DNA from: Betaproteobacteria bacterium
GTDB lineage: Bacteria; Pseudomonadota; Gammaproteobacteria; Burkholderiales; Rhodocyclaceae
Direction: 5' to 3'
Assembly (NCBI GenBank): GCA_016703785.1
Contig: JADJBM010000032.1
Location: 453,552 to 517,551, forward strand
Length of the DNA stretch: 64,000 nucleotides
Below the pieces are notes generated by a model, which worked only from the letters and a program-made list of their open reading frames with translations, searched no databases and was not told the origin of the DNA. Below, piece by piece: positions 26,902 to 35,894 of this stretch (its first letter is position 1; every line of letters starts with the position of its first letter). The translations under genes and the position numbers were made by a program.

Positions 26902-27702
26902 ATGCAGGCGAATCCTTCCGAGCCATTGAGCACGCCGGTCATCGCAGCGGCACTGCAAGTGCCGGAGCGCTTCGCCATCTCGCTGCTCGACAGCTGCGAG
27001 TCGACCAGCACACTGCTGCTCGAACGCGCCCAGCAGGGCGCCGCTTCCGGCAGCGTCGTCGTCTGCGAACGGCAATCCGCCGGCCGCGGCCGGCGCGGCC
27101 GCGTTTGGCTTTCCGCTCCGGGAGACAGCCTGACCTTCTCCCTGCTGTGGCGTTTTCCGGCCGGCATGCCGCCGCCCACGGGCCTCAGCCTTGCAGTGGG
27201 CGTGGCAACAGCGCGCGCGCTGGAGGACATGGGCGCGGCCGGTGTGCAGCTGAAATGGCCGAACGATGTTCTCGCCGACGGTGCCAAGGTGGGCGGCATC
27301 CTTGTCGAGACCGTGTCGGAGGGCGGCTGTCATGTTGTGGTAATCGGCCTCGGACTCAATATTCACCTGCCCCGGGAAATAGCAGACGCCGTCGACATCG
27401 AGGCGGGCGCATTATCCTCGGTGATGCCTTACGCGCCCTCCCGCAATCTGTTGCTGGCGAATCTTCTCAAGGCGCTGGCGGCCATGCTGGACGCGTTCGA
27501 GCGCAGCGGATTTTCGGTTTTTGCCGAAGCGTGGCAAAGCCGTCACGCGCATGCCGGACAATTCGTGCGCATCCTCGCCGAAGGCGTCGAGCCGATCGAA
27601 GGCCGCTGTATCGGCGTGGATCGGGATGGAGCGCTGCTGCTCGACACCGTGTCGGGCCTTCGCCGCATTGTCAGCGGGGATGTGTCCCTGAGGCCGGCAT
27701 GA
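26902..27702 (+). CDS. birA: Biotin-[acetyl-CoA carboxylase] ligase
   Basis: 266 residues. It attaches biotin to AccB. Motifs: the STS segment DSCESTSTLLLERA, the biotinyl-AMP loop GRGRRGRVW, KWPNDVL with the catalytic lysine, and GGILVE. There is no N-terminal winged helix (only about 30 residues precede the catalytic core), so it is not the repressor-type BirA. Its stop overlaps coaX as ATGA, the usual betaproteobacterial birA-coaX pair. Confidence 0.94.
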   Translation: MQANPSEPLSTPVIAAALQVPERFAISLLDSCESTSTLLLERAQQGAASGSVVVCERQSAGRGRRGRVWLSAPGDSLTFSLLWRFPAGMPPPTGLSLAVGVATARALEDMGAAGVQLKWPNDVLADGAKVGGILVETVSEGGCHVVVIGLGLNIHLPREIADAVDIEAGALSSVMPYAPSRNLLLANLLKALAAMLDAFERSGFSVFAEAWQSRHAHAGQFVRILAEGVEPIEGRCIGVDRDGALLLDTVSGLRRIVSGDVSLRPA

Positions 27703-28424
27703 TACTGGCCATCGATTGCGGCAATACGCGACTCAAGTGGGGCGTGCATGATGGCGTGCGATGGCTGGCCCAGGGCCTGCTCGATTATGCCGAATTGACG
27801 AATCTGGCAGACCTGCTTCGCGCGCAGCCGCGCGCCTCCCGCGCCGTGGTCTGCAATGTGGCCGGCGAACCGGCAGGCGGCACCGTGCTGTCGGCGCTGA
27901 CTTTGCTCGGCATGCCGTGGGTCGAAGTAAAAAGTCATTCCGCCCAGTGTGGCGTGCGCAATCTCTACGACAAGCCCGAACAGCTGGGCGCCGACCGCTG
28001 GGCGGCGCTGATCGGTGCACGTGCGCTCCATGACGGAGCCTGCCTGGCGGTGAGCGCCGGCACGGCAACCACGGTCGACGTGCTCGATGCGGAAGGCACC
28101 TTCCAGGGCGGCCTGATCCTGCCCGGCGTCGAGCTGATGTGCCGGGCGCTGGCCGCCGGCACGGCGCAGCTGCCGATGGCCGATGGTAGGTTCGCCGGTC
28201 TGCCGCGCAACACCATGAGCGCCATCGTCAGCGGTTGCCTGCATGCCCAGGCAGGTGCTGTCGAGCGCATGTTCGAGCAGGTGTCGGCGTATCCGGGCGC
28301 CGTCTGCCTGGTCAGCGGCGGTGCAGCCGGGCAATTCTTCGATCTGCTGCGCGTCCCGAAACGGAGCATCGACAACCTCGTGCTCGAAGGTCTCGCACGC
28401 ATCGGCGGTGAATTAACCCCATAG
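27699..28424 (+). CDS. coaX: Type III pantothenate kinase
   Basis: 241 residues. It catalyses the first step of CoA synthesis. The phosphate-binding motif is MILAIDCGNTRLKWGV, followed by LGADRWAALIGA and SAGTATTVDVLDAEGTFQGG with the catalytic aspartate, and LPGVELM. It is coupled to birA. Together with coaD and coaE in the same window, only coaBC of the late pathway is missing here. Confidence 0.95.
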   Translation: MILAIDCGNTRLKWGVHDGVRWLAQGLLDYAELTNLADLLRAQPRASRAVVCNVAGEPAGGTVLSALTLLGMPWVEVKSHSAQCGVRNLYDKPEQLGADRWAALIGARALHDGACLAVSAGTATTVDVLDAEGTFQGGLILPGVELMCRALAAGTAQLPMADGRFAGLPRNTMSAIVSGCLHAQAGAVERMFEQVSAYPGAVCLVSGGAAGQFFDLLRVPKRSIDNLVLEGLARIGGELTP

Positions 28425-28471
28425 CGGGGACTGCGGCGTTTACACGGCCGTCCCGACAACAGGAGTTCCGT

Positions 28472-29896
28472 ATGAAAACTCGTCCCGCCAAATGCGCCGC
28501 TGTCCTGGCGTTGCTCGCCGGCATTTCCATTTCCGCCGTTGCCGCCGAGAAGGTCAGCCGTGCCGACGACCGCGAGGAGGTCGCCGTCACCATTTACAAC
28601 GATTCGCTGGCCCTCATCAAGGAAGTGCGCCGCATCGCCCTCGACCGCGGCGCCAACAGCATCGCTCTGCGCGATGTCAGCGCCAAGATGAGGCCGGAGA
28701 CCGCCAGTCTGCGCGCGTTGTCCGGCGGCAGCCTGCGCCTGATCGAACAGAACTTCGACTTCGACCTGCTGACGCCGCAGAAGCTGCTGGAGAAATATGT
28801 CGGGCGCAGCGTCACGGTGATCAGGACGAATCCGGCAACCGGCGCCGAGACGCGCGAACAGGCCGAGGTGCTGGCGACCAACGGCGGCGTGGTGCTGAAG
28901 TACGCCGACCGTATCGAGAGCGGCGTGCCGGGGCGCATCGCCTACGGCGCGATTCCGCCCAACCTGCGCGAGCGGCCGACGCTGGTGGTGCAGCTGGAGA
29001 GCGCCGTCGCAGGTCGGCAGGCAGCGGAACTGTCCTATCTCAGCGGCGGCCTCTCCTGGCGCGCCGACTACGTGGCGGAGCTCTCCGGCGACGAGTCGAA
29101 GCTCGATCTCGCCGGCTGGGTGACGCTGACCAACCAGAGCGGCTCGAGCTACGAGAATGCCCGCCTGCAGCTGGTGGCCGGCGACGTCAATCGCGTGCGC
29201 GACGAGCTGCGGCCACAAGCCTTCGCGGCCAAGGCCATGGCGGCGGCGCCGGCTGCGGAGATGGCGCGCGAGCAGCTCTTCGAGTACCACCTCTATTCCC
29301 TGCAGCGACCGACGACGATCCTCGACAACCAGACCAAGCAGGTGGCGCTGCTCTCAGCCGCCAGTGTGCCCGTGCGCAAGGAATACCGCCTCGCCGGGCA
29401 GGACTGGTACTACCGCGGCGCCCACTCCGACCTGGGCCGCAAGCACAAGGTCGCCGTCTTCGTAGAGTTCGACAACAAGGGCGGCGACCTCGGCCAGCCG
29501 CTGCCCAAGGGCATCGTGCGGGTCTACAAAAAGGACGCGCGCGGCAATGCCCTCTTCATCGGCGAAGACGGCATCGACCATACGGCGAAGAACGAGGTCG
29601 TGCGCCTCAAGCTGGGCGATGCCTTCGACGTCAAGGCGTCGCGCAAGCAGACGGCCTTCCGCAAGATCGCCAGTTCGCCGAATGCCGTCTATGAAAGTGC
29701 CTACAGCATCGAGCTCGCCAACGCCAAGGATGTCGCGGTGACGGTCAAGGTGGTCGAGCCGGTGCCGGGGGATTGGGAAATGCTTTCCGAGAGCCAGAGG
29801 CATGCGAAGGGCGATGCCCATTCCGCCGTCTGGCTGGTGAATGTTCCGGCCCAGAGCAAGGTAACACTGGACTACAGCGTCAGGATGCGCTGGTAG
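28472..29896 (+). CDS. DUF4139 domain exported protein
   Basis: 474 residues. A signal peptide (AAVLALLAGISISAVAA) precedes a beta-rich protein with the DUF4139 pattern: VAVTIYNDSLALIKEVR at the N-terminus, YLSGGLSWRADYVAEL, LAGWVTLTNQSGSSYENARLQLVAGDV and the C-terminal LDYSVRMRW. It is probably periplasmic or outer-membrane associated. The function is unknown. The alternative long frame-2 reading is an arginine-rich shadow. Confidence 0.85.
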   Translation: MKTRPAKCAAVLALLAGISISAVAAEKVSRADDREEVAVTIYNDSLALIKEVRRIALDRGANSIALRDVSAKMRPETASLRALSGGSLRLIEQNFDFDLLTPQKLLEKYVGRSVTVIRTNPATGAETREQAEVLATNGGVVLKYADRIESGVPGRIAYGAIPPNLRERPTLVVQLESAVAGRQAAELSYLSGGLSWRADYVAELSGDESKLDLAGWVTLTNQSGSSYENARLQLVAGDVNRVRDELRPQAFAAKAMAAAPAAEMAREQLFEYHLYSLQRPTTILDNQTKQVALLSAASVPVRKEYRLAGQDWYYRGAHSDLGRKHKVAVFVEFDNKGGDLGQPLPKGIVRVYKKDARGNALFIGEDGIDHTAKNEVVRLKLGDAFDVKASRKQTAFRKIASSPNAVYESAYSIELANAKDVAVTVKVVEPVPGDWEMLSESQRHAKGDAHSAVWLVNVPAQSKVTLDYSVRMRW

Positions 29897-29900
29897 GCTG

Positions 29901-29934
29901 CCCATAAGCTTGAGTTGGGCATGTAGCTTATGGG
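29901..29934 (+). promoter_or_regulatory. Perfect 10-bp inverted repeat upstream of trpB2
   Basis: CCCATAAGCT (29901-29910) and AGCTTATGGG (29925-29934) are separated by 14 bases. No T-run follows. It starts 4 bases after the DUF4139 stop and 155 bases before trpB2. It may be a terminator-like structure for the upstream gene or an operator or leader element. Confidence 0.4.
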
Positions 29935-30088
29935 TAGAAAGGCTTGGGGAACGGCTTGTGTATGCAGTATACCCGGGCTATTATTTTTCCCTCACTTGGG
30001 CTAAGGTGATTCTGCAAGGCGGTTCGATTCAGGCTACGGTGTGAGGACGAGGGCCTGGCAAACAATCCATAAATCGAGGAGGAAAGAG

Positions 30089-31444
30089 ATGTCCGACGTC
30101 AAAATTTTGCTCAACGAAGCCGATATTCCGACCCACTGGTACAACGTTGTCGCCGACATGCCGAAGCCGCCCCTGCCGCCGCTGGCGCCGGATGGCAACC
30201 CGGTCACGCCCGAGCAGATGCTGGCCATCTTCCCCGGGCCGCTGCTCGAGCAGGAAATGTCCGGCGAGCGCTGGATTCCGATTCCCGAAGAAGTGCGCCA
30301 GATCTACAAGCAGTGGCGCCCGACGCCGATGTTCCGCGCCCGCCGCCTCGAGCAGATGCTCGGTACGCCGGCGAAGATCTACTACAAGTACGAAGGCGTC
30401 AGCCCGGCCGGTTCGCACAAGGTCAACACCTCCGTGCCGCAGGCCTTCTTCAACAAGATGGTCGGCATCAACCGTCTGACCACCGAAACCGGCGCCGGCC
30501 AGTGGGGTTCCTCAATCGCCTTCGCCGGCCAGATGTTCGGCATCGAAGTGCGCGTGTACATGGTGAAGGTGAGCTACAACCAGAAGCCCTTCCGCCGCTC
30601 GATGATGCAGACATGGGGCGCGGAAGTCTTCGCATCGCCCACCGACATGACCAACGCCGGCCGCACTGCGCTGGCGGCGGACCCGAACAACCCCGGCTCG
30701 CTCGGCCTGGCCATCTCCGAAGCGGTCGAGGAGGCGGCCTCGCGCAAGGACACCAATTACTCCCTGGGCTCGGTGCTGAACCACGTCTGCTTGCACCAGA
30801 CGGTGATCGGCCTGGAAGCCAAGAAGCAGTTCGAGAAGGTTGGCGACTACCCCGACATGGTGTTCGCCTGCTGCGGCGGCGGCTCCAACTTCGCCGGCAC
30901 GGCCTTCCCCTTCCTTGCCGACAAGGCGGCAGGCAAGAAGGTGCGCCTGGTGGCGGCCGAGCCGAGTTCCTGTCCGAGCCTGACCAAGGGTGTCTACGCC
31001 TACGACTTCGGAGACGTCTCCGGCTACACGCCGCTGATGAAGATGTACACCCTCGGCCATGACTTCATGCCGCCCTCGATCCATGCCGGCGGCCTGCGCT
31101 ATCACGGCGACTCGCCCTTGGTGTGCCAGCTCTACAACGAGGGCCTGATCGAGGCGGTGGCGGTGCCGCAGATTGCCACCTTCGAAGCCGGCGTGCAGTT
31201 CGCCCGCGCCGAAGGCATCATCCCGGCGCCGGAATCGAACCACGCCATCCGCGCCTGCATCGACGAGGCGCTGCGCTGCAAGCAGACCGGCGAGGCGAAG
31301 ACGCTGTTCTTCAACCTGTCGGGCCACGGCCATTTCGACATGTCCTCCTACGACAAGTACTTTGCCGGCGAACTGGTCGATTACGACTATCCGGAAGAGG
31401 CGGTCAAGGAAGCCCTCAAGCGCCTGCCCAAGATCGCGGCCTAA
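30089..31444 (+). CDS. TrpB2-type tryptophan synthase beta chain
   Basis: 451 residues, about 50 longer than the trpA-partnered TrpB1. The PLP lysine is in SPAGSHKVNTS, the glutamate in RLTTETGAGQWGSS and the phosphate cradle in CCGGGSNFAGTAFPF. TrpB2 enzymes make tryptophan from indole and serine alone and do not pair tightly with TrpA; no trpA is nearby. ATG 30089 has an excellent GAGGAGG ribosome site. The likely role is indole salvage. Confidence 0.88.
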   Translation: MSDVKILLNEADIPTHWYNVVADMPKPPLPPLAPDGNPVTPEQMLAIFPGPLLEQEMSGERWIPIPEEVRQIYKQWRPTPMFRARRLEQMLGTPAKIYYKYEGVSPAGSHKVNTSVPQAFFNKMVGINRLTTETGAGQWGSSIAFAGQMFGIEVRVYMVKVSYNQKPFRRSMMQTWGAEVFASPTDMTNAGRTALAADPNNPGSLGLAISEAVEEAASRKDTNYSLGSVLNHVCLHQTVIGLEAKKQFEKVGDYPDMVFACCGGGSNFAGTAFPFLADKAAGKKVRLVAAEPSSCPSLTKGVYAYDFGDVSGYTPLMKMYTLGHDFMPPSIHAGGLRYHGDSPLVCQLYNEGLIEAVAVPQIATFEAGVQFARAEGIIPAPESNHAIRACIDEALRCKQTGEAKTLFFNLSGHGHFDMSSYDKYFAGELVDYDYPEEAVKEALKRLPKIAA

Positions 31445-31462
31445 GCCGTCCGCCGCTACAGC

Positions 31463-32122
31463 ATGCAGGTCCTGCGCACCGCGTTTTTTCTCCTGGTGCT
31501 TGGGAACCTGCTGCTGTTCGTTTGGGGTCAGGGTTATTTCGGCAATGCCGGCAGCGGGGGCGAGGCCGAACGGCTTTCCGCGCAGATCGATTCCGGCAAG
31601 GTGAGCATAGCCGGCAAGGGTGTGCCACCCGCCAGGATGGCAGAACTGCCCCGCGAAGCATGCCGTGCCTTGACCGGGCTGGAGCCCGATGCGGCGGGCA
31701 AGCTCGTCGAACTGCTTGCCGAGCGCGACGCACAACTCCGGATCAACCAGCGACCTCTTCAGGAGCCGAAGTCCTGGTGGCTGCATATCCCGCCTTCGCC
31801 CAATGGCGCCCAAGCGGACAAGAAAGCCGCCGAGCTCTCGAAGCTTGGGGTCAAGGATTTCTATGTCGTGCGGGAGGCGGGCCCCAACCAGTATGCGATC
31901 TCGCTCGGCCTCTACAAGAGCGAAGAAAGCGCGAAAGCCTATTTCGACGTCCTGCAGAAGAAGAAGGTGAAAACGGCGCGCATCCAGGTTCGCGAAGCGG
32001 CCGGCGACAAGATGGTCGTCGAGATACGCGGTAGCGCAGACAAGCTGACCAGGGCGCTGGCAGACCTGCCGCCGGAATTCATGACCGCCACGAAAGCCGA
32101 TTGCGCGGCTGCCAAGCCATGA
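31463..32122 (+). CDS. SPOR-domain membrane protein
   Basis: 219 residues. One N-terminal membrane anchor (TAFFLLVLGNLLLFVWG) is followed by a linker with EACRALTGLEP and a SPOR-like domain (about 105-180: WWLHIPPSPN..AELSKLGVKDFYVV..NQYAISLGLYKSEESAKAYFDVL) that would bind denuded peptidoglycan at the septum. A short C-terminal extension ends in AAAKP. It overlaps coaE as ATGA. Confidence 0.85.
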   Translation: MQVLRTAFFLLVLGNLLLFVWGQGYFGNAGSGGEAERLSAQIDSGKVSIAGKGVPPARMAELPREACRALTGLEPDAAGKLVELLAERDAQLRINQRPLQEPKSWWLHIPPSPNGAQADKKAAELSKLGVKDFYVVREAGPNQYAISLGLYKSEESAKAYFDVLQKKKVKTARIQVREAAGDKMVVEIRGSADKLTRALADLPPEFMTATKADCAAAKP

Positions 32123-32724
32123 CATACATCGTCGGGCTGACCGGCGGCATCGGCAGCGGCAAGAGCGCGGCGGCCGACCTCCTCGAGGAACTCGGTGCCG
32201 CCGTGGTGGATACGGATGTCATTGCCCACGAACTGACGGCGCCAGGTGGCCCTGCCATCGAGCCGATCCGCGCCGCTTTCGGTGACGGGGTCATCGCGCA
32301 GAACGGAGCACTCGACCGTGCCGCCATGCGCCGCAAGGTCTTCGCCGACGCCCCGGCGAAAGCCCGCCTGGAAGGCATCCTGCATCCGATGATCCGCGCC
32401 GAAGCCGACCGGCGCAGCGACGCATCCCGCGCACCCTATGTCGTCCTGGTGGTGCCCCTTCTGGTCGAGTCCGGTGGTTACCGAAGACGCGTGCAACGCG
32501 TGGTGGTGGTCGATTGCCCGGAAGAGATACAGGTGGTGCGCGTCATGTCCCGAAGCGGGCTCTCCGAGGATGAGGCCCGCGCCATCATGGCGGCGCAGGT
32601 TGGCCGCGCGCAGCGGCTGGCCGTTGCTGACGATGTCATCGACAATGGCGGCGAACTGGCTGCGCTGCGCCCTCAGGTCGAGGCTCTGCATCGAAAATAT
32701 CTGGAAATGGCCGCAGTTTCATAG
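32119..32724 (+). CDS. coaE: Dephospho-CoA kinase
   Basis: 201 residues, the final CoA synthesis step. P-loop GLTGGIGSGKSAAAD at the N-terminus, DTDVIAHELT in the substrate site, LHPMIR and VPLLVESG are all as expected. The usual pilD-coaE-zapD order is incomplete here: no prepilin peptidase gene precedes it. It starts inside the last codons of the SPOR gene. Confidence 0.94.
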   Translation: MTYIVGLTGGIGSGKSAAADLLEELGAAVVDTDVIAHELTAPGGPAIEPIRAAFGDGVIAQNGALDRAAMRRKVFADAPAKARLEGILHPMIRAEADRRSDASRAPYVVLVVPLLVESGGYRRRVQRVVVVDCPEEIQVVRVMSRSGLSEDEARAIMAAQVGRAQRLAVADDVIDNGGELAALRPQVEALHRKYLEMAAVS

Positions 32725-32802
32725 GTTTCCGGGGGGTTCTTGTTGTACTTTGTCGGGGAATAGGTCAGAATTGCCCGAATTTCCTCCACGGCACAGCGCG
32801 GC

Positions 32803-33558
32803 GTGATCACCTACGAATATCCTCTCAACGAGCGCATTCGCACGCTGTTGCGCTTGGAGGACCTGTTCGACAAGACCGGGCATTTCATCGGCGCCGACGG
32901 CGCGCAGGAACATCACATTGCCCTGGTGACGCTGTTCGAGATACTCGATGTCGCCAGCCGCGCCGATCTCAAGTTCGACCTCGTGCAGGAACTCGAGCGG
33001 CAGCGCCAGATCCTGCTGTCCTTTCGCAACAACCCCGACATTTCGGAAACCGCGCTCTCCGGCGCCCTGTATGAGATCGAGCAGGCGAGCGCCGCCCTGC
33101 TCAACATGCAGGGCAAGATCGGCCACTACCTGCGCGAGAATGATTGGCTGATGAGCATCAAGAGCCGCGCCTCGATCCCCGGCGGCGTTTGCGAGTTTGA
33201 CCTGCCCTCTTACCACTACTGGCTGCACCGCGATGTCGCTGCGCGCCAGCGCGACCTGGCCGGATGGCTCAACCCGATGCTGCCCATCCGCGACGGCCTG
33301 TCCATCGTGCTGCGCCTGTTGCGCGCCTCCGGCCGCCAGGAAGAACAGGTCGCGCAGCATGGCGCCTACCAGCTCATGCTCGGCGGCCGCACGGCGCAGA
33401 TGGTGCGCCTTCGCGTCAGGCGCAGCGAGCCCTACGTGCCCGAAATCAGCGCCAACAAGTACGCCCTCAACATCCGCTTCACCACGCCCGGCACGGACGC
33501 TCGCCCGCGCCAGGCCGACAGCGACGTCGTCTTCGAGATGACGTTCTGTAACCTGTAA
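32803..33558 (+). CDS. zapD: Cell division protein ZapD
   Basis: 251 residues, all of the DUF1342/ZapD family: it starts ITYEYPLNERIRTLLRLEDLF and ends DVVFEMTFCNL. ZapD bundles FtsZ filaments at the division ring. A GTG start at 32803 gives the family N-terminus. yacG usually follows zapD, but here a terminator and then an integrase gene follow, so this is an island boundary. Confidence 0.94.
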   Translation: MITYEYPLNERIRTLLRLEDLFDKTGHFIGADGAQEHHIALVTLFEILDVASRADLKFDLVQELERQRQILLSFRNNPDISETALSGALYEIEQASAALLNMQGKIGHYLRENDWLMSIKSRASIPGGVCEFDLPSYHYWLHRDVAARQRDLAGWLNPMLPIRDGLSIVLRLLRASGRQEEQVAQHGAYQLMLGGRTAQMVRLRVRRSEPYVPEISANKYALNIRFTTPGTDARPRQADSDVVFEMTFCNL

Positions 33559-33600
33559 ACATATCCAACAACGTCCAGGGTAATCCTGAATTAACATCAT

Positions 33601-33626
33601 AAGCCAGCGTAAATGCTGGCTTTTTT
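33601..33626 (+). terminator. Rho-independent terminator after zapD
   Basis: The stem AAGCCAGC / GCTGGCTT with loop GTAAAT is followed by T6. It lies 42 bases past the zapD stop and marks the end of the core-genome block. Confidence 0.9.
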
Positions 33627-33645
33627 GTCCTATAATGTCCAGAGA

Positions 33646-33733
33646 GGTAGCCAGAAATCCGGCTACTTATGGGTAGCTAGACGGGTAGCTAGGCGGGGAA
33701 TGGGTAGCCAGGAATGCTCTAGCTACCCATTCC
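33646..33733 (+). repeat. Cluster of GGGTAGC boxes upstream of the integrase (candidate attachment or arm-site region)
   Basis: GGGTAGC occurs at 33671, 33683 and 33702 in direct orientation and as GCTACCC at 33722. The last two form a perfect 12-bp inverted repeat, GGAATGGGTAGC / GCTACCCATTCC (33697-33708 and 33722-33733). A smaller pair GTAGCC / GGCTAC lies at 33647 and 33661. It ends 19 bases before the integrase ATG. This resembles integrase or excisionase arm sites or an autoregulatory operator. Confidence 0.55.
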
Positions 33734-33752
33734 AAGGGGATAGGGGGCGAAC

Positions 33753-34988
33753 ATGGGCAAGCTCAAGGATGTGCAGTTGCGGAACTGCGTCAAGGCCGGC
33801 AGGCCGCTGGCGATGACCGACGGCGACGGCCTGACCTTCACACTTTCGGCCAGCGGCACGGCGGCATGGGTGCTGCGCTACTACGTCGCCGGAAAGCGCA
33901 AGGAAATGACCCTGGGCCGCTATCCCGACATTCCCCTGACCAAAGCGAGGGAGCGCGCCCTTGAGGCGAGGGCGAAGATTCAAGGCGGCGTCGATGTGGG
34001 GCGGGAAAAGCAGCGCGCCAAGCAAGCCGAGGCCCGCGCCTGGACGGTGCGCAAGCTGGTAGAGGACTACCTGACGCGGGCAGCGGAACGTCTGGCCGAG
34101 GGCACCATATCGCAGCGGCGCCAGCAGCTGAGCGCACACGTTCTACCGATCATTGGCCACTTGCCTGCGAAGGATGTGACCCCGGCGGATATTGTCGACA
34201 TTACCGAGCGTGCGGCGGGTAAATCACTGCACGTCGCCCGACTGGTGCTGATTGCGGTGCGCGAAGTGTTCGCGCATGCGGTAGCCCGCCATGTTGTCGC
34301 AGCGAACCCCTGTGCCCACGTCAAGGCAAAGGCAGTCATCGGGCCGCGCCCGGTGAATCGCACCCGCATTAAGCTGACCGAGCCAGAACTGCGCGCCATG
34401 CTGCCGGCGCTGCCCAAGATCGGGCGACAGAATGAACTCGCCATCAAGGTGCTGCTGGCGACCTGCACGCGCATCGGCGAACTGACACGCGCCGAGTGGG
34501 CGCATGTCGACTTCGGACGCCGGGAATGGACGATTCCGCCAGAAGATTCCAAGAACGGAAAGCGGTTCGTGATTCCCATGGCCGATGCGGTTGTCGGTTG
34601 GTTCGCCGAGCTGCATGACCTTGCCTACGAATCGCACTATGTGCTGCCGGTGCGCTCCCGCCGCGCCGAGGGCGATTACCCGATGGAGTCGACCACGTTG
34701 AACGCCGCAATCAACCGGCTATGCAAGAGTCTTGGGGAACAGTGCCGGCGCTTCACGCCGCACGATCTGCGAAGCACGGCGCGCAGCCATCTGGCCGCGA
34801 TGGGCGTAGACATCATTGTCGCCGAGCGCTGCCTGAATCATTCCCTAGGTGGGCTGGTGGGCGTCTATGACCAGCACGATTACTTGAAGGAACGGCGCAA
34901 GGCCCTCGACGAATGGGCGGCTTTCATCTTGGCTTGCGAGGCGGGGCGAACCTGGAACGTGATCCCGCTCAGGCCAATCGCAGCTTGA
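33753..34988 (+). CDS. Phage-type tyrosine integrase (DUF4102 arm-binding domain)
   Basis: 411 residues. An N-terminal DUF4102-type domain (MTDGDGLTFTLSASGTAAWVLRYYVAGKRKEMTLG region) is followed by a SAM-like core-binding domain and the catalytic domain with R in TCTRIGEL, HDLR in TPHDLRSTAR, H in LNHSLGG and the nucleophile Y in VYDQHDY. It is an IntA/P4-type island integrase. It lies directly after the zapD terminator with repeated boxes in between, so it is probably the left end of an island whose right end is outside the window. No tRNA target is visible. Confidence 0.92.
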   Translation: MGKLKDVQLRNCVKAGRPLAMTDGDGLTFTLSASGTAAWVLRYYVAGKRKEMTLGRYPDIPLTKARERALEARAKIQGGVDVGREKQRAKQAEARAWTVRKLVEDYLTRAAERLAEGTISQRRQQLSAHVLPIIGHLPAKDVTPADIVDITERAAGKSLHVARLVLIAVREVFAHAVARHVVAANPCAHVKAKAVIGPRPVNRTRIKLTEPELRAMLPALPKIGRQNELAIKVLLATCTRIGELTRAEWAHVDFGRREWTIPPEDSKNGKRFVIPMADAVVGWFAELHDLAYESHYVLPVRSRRAEGDYPMESTTLNAAINRLCKSLGEQCRRFTPHDLRSTARSHLAAMGVDIIVAERCLNHSLGGLVGVYDQHDYLKERRKALDEWAAFILACEAGRTWNVIPLRPIAA

Positions 34989-35178
34989 ACGAATTGAAGT
35001 AACCGCAGCCCGGCGGTTTCGGACAAGCGGGCCGGGAAGGCGGGTACAACGCCGACCTGATCTTCAGGTGTCAACGAAATCGGGGGAAGATTCCCCCGCT
35101 CTCTTCACTTGAGTGTGCGCAAGACATCAAGGCTGTTAGCCTCCGTCGCAATGATGTATGTCAGCAGCGGTCCCTGAA
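34989..35178. other. Gap between integrase and minus-strand cluster, with palindromes
   Basis: No gene is seen. It contains ACCTGA-TCT-TCAGGT (35055-35069) and the palindrome CGGGGGAAGATTCCCCCG (35081-35098), which could act as a weak bidirectional terminator between convergent genes. Confidence 0.4.
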
Positions 35179-35469
35179 TCATCGCCTCAGGATGGTTGCT
35201 GCAATAGGCTGGACGAACTGGAACATGTCCTTGGTGGAGGCGCCACGTAACGTGAGCGCCCGACTGTCGTCGTTACTGCCAAACACGACGCCCTGGTTGT
35301 ACCCTTGAAAATACCCAATGATTACTCCATCCAGCTGTGCCTTGTCCTTCGGCGCGGCTTTCAGATATTTGCCGCACCTGACTTCGAGGAAGGGAGCGCC
35401 TTGTGCAGCTACTCCAAAGGAAACAAAGCACAAGGTTGTGATGCAGAGGTTTCTCAGCAGTGAGTTCAT
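35179..35469 (-). CDS. Small exported hypothetical protein
   Basis: 96 residues. Signal peptide (LCITTLCFVSFGVAAQG) then a mature part with one cysteine, VRCGKYLKAAPKDKAQLDGVIIGYFQGYNQG, ending in a helical segment. The C..YL...GY.QGY pattern loosely recalls HdeA- or Rap1a-like periplasmic proteins, but this is not a firm assignment. ATG 35469 is chosen for the signal peptide. It is part of a minus-strand cluster behind the integrase, so it is presumed island cargo. Confidence 0.6.
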   Translation of the reverse strand: MNSLLRNLCITTLCFVSFGVAAQGAPFLEVRCGKYLKAAPKDKAQLDGVIIGYFQGYNQGVVFGSNDDSRALTLRGASTKDMFQFVQPIAATILRR

Positions 35470-35506
35470 GTTTCCCTTAAATGAATTGAATTTCGATGGC
35501 AGGCGA

Positions 35507-35782
35507 TTAGTCGTCCGGAAACTGGCTGCGCCAGAGGGCGACCACCTTTGATCCCTTGATATCGATCTCGACCGGCCGGACATCCACTGGCTGAAGATCC
35601 GGGCCAGGGAAATTGCAGACGACAAAAGCCATTTCTTCTCGATGAACCGAGCCAGACCTGACCGGCAGGGTTTCTTCCCTGGCTGGAGGGGTTGATGCCA
35701 GCGTAACCAGCAGCGCCCCCAGCATTGTTCCCTTCGCCCTGGCTGTCATTCCCGGTATGGGGCGGCTCTTGTTCTTATTCAT
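35507..35782 (-). CDS. Small hypothetical protein, possibly exported
   Basis: 91 residues. A basic N-terminus and a short hydrophobic stretch (GTMLGALLVTLAS) may be a signal or anchor, followed by a polar beta-type segment (DVRPVEIDIKGSKVVALWRSQF). It overlaps the end of the next small ORF upstream (35775) by 8 bp, so it is probably co-translated. Not recognised. Confidence 0.5.
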   Translation of the reverse strand: MNKNKSRPIPGMTARAKGTMLGALLVTLASTPPAREETLPVRSGSVHREEMAFVVCNFPGPDLQPVDVRPVEIDIKGSKVVALWRSQFPDD

Positions 35783-35894
35783 CGTCCTCGTCTTCCTCGG
35801 TTGGCATTTGCAAAATCACCCATCCCGCGATGAACACCACCGCGCCCCAAAATGAAACGACGCCGGTTCCGTAGTAGAAAAGCGGTTCAAACAT
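35775..35894 (-). CDS. 39-residue membrane miniprotein
   Basis: MFEPLFYYG is followed by one membrane span (GVVSFWGAVVFIAGWVILQ) and an acidic tail (PTEEDEDDE). It overlaps the 3' end of the larger membrane ORF (35816-36127) by 79 bp in another frame. The hydrophobic span in this frame is more protein-like than the competing frame there. This suggests either overlapping genes or a frameshift joining the two. Function unknown. Confidence 0.45.
   Translation of the reverse strand: MFEPLFYYGTGVVSFWGAVVFIAGWVILQMPTEEDEDDE

Noticed and set aside
30512..32125. 537-residue minus-strand open frame
   Set aside because: Antisense to trpB2 and the SPOR gene; no family similarity.
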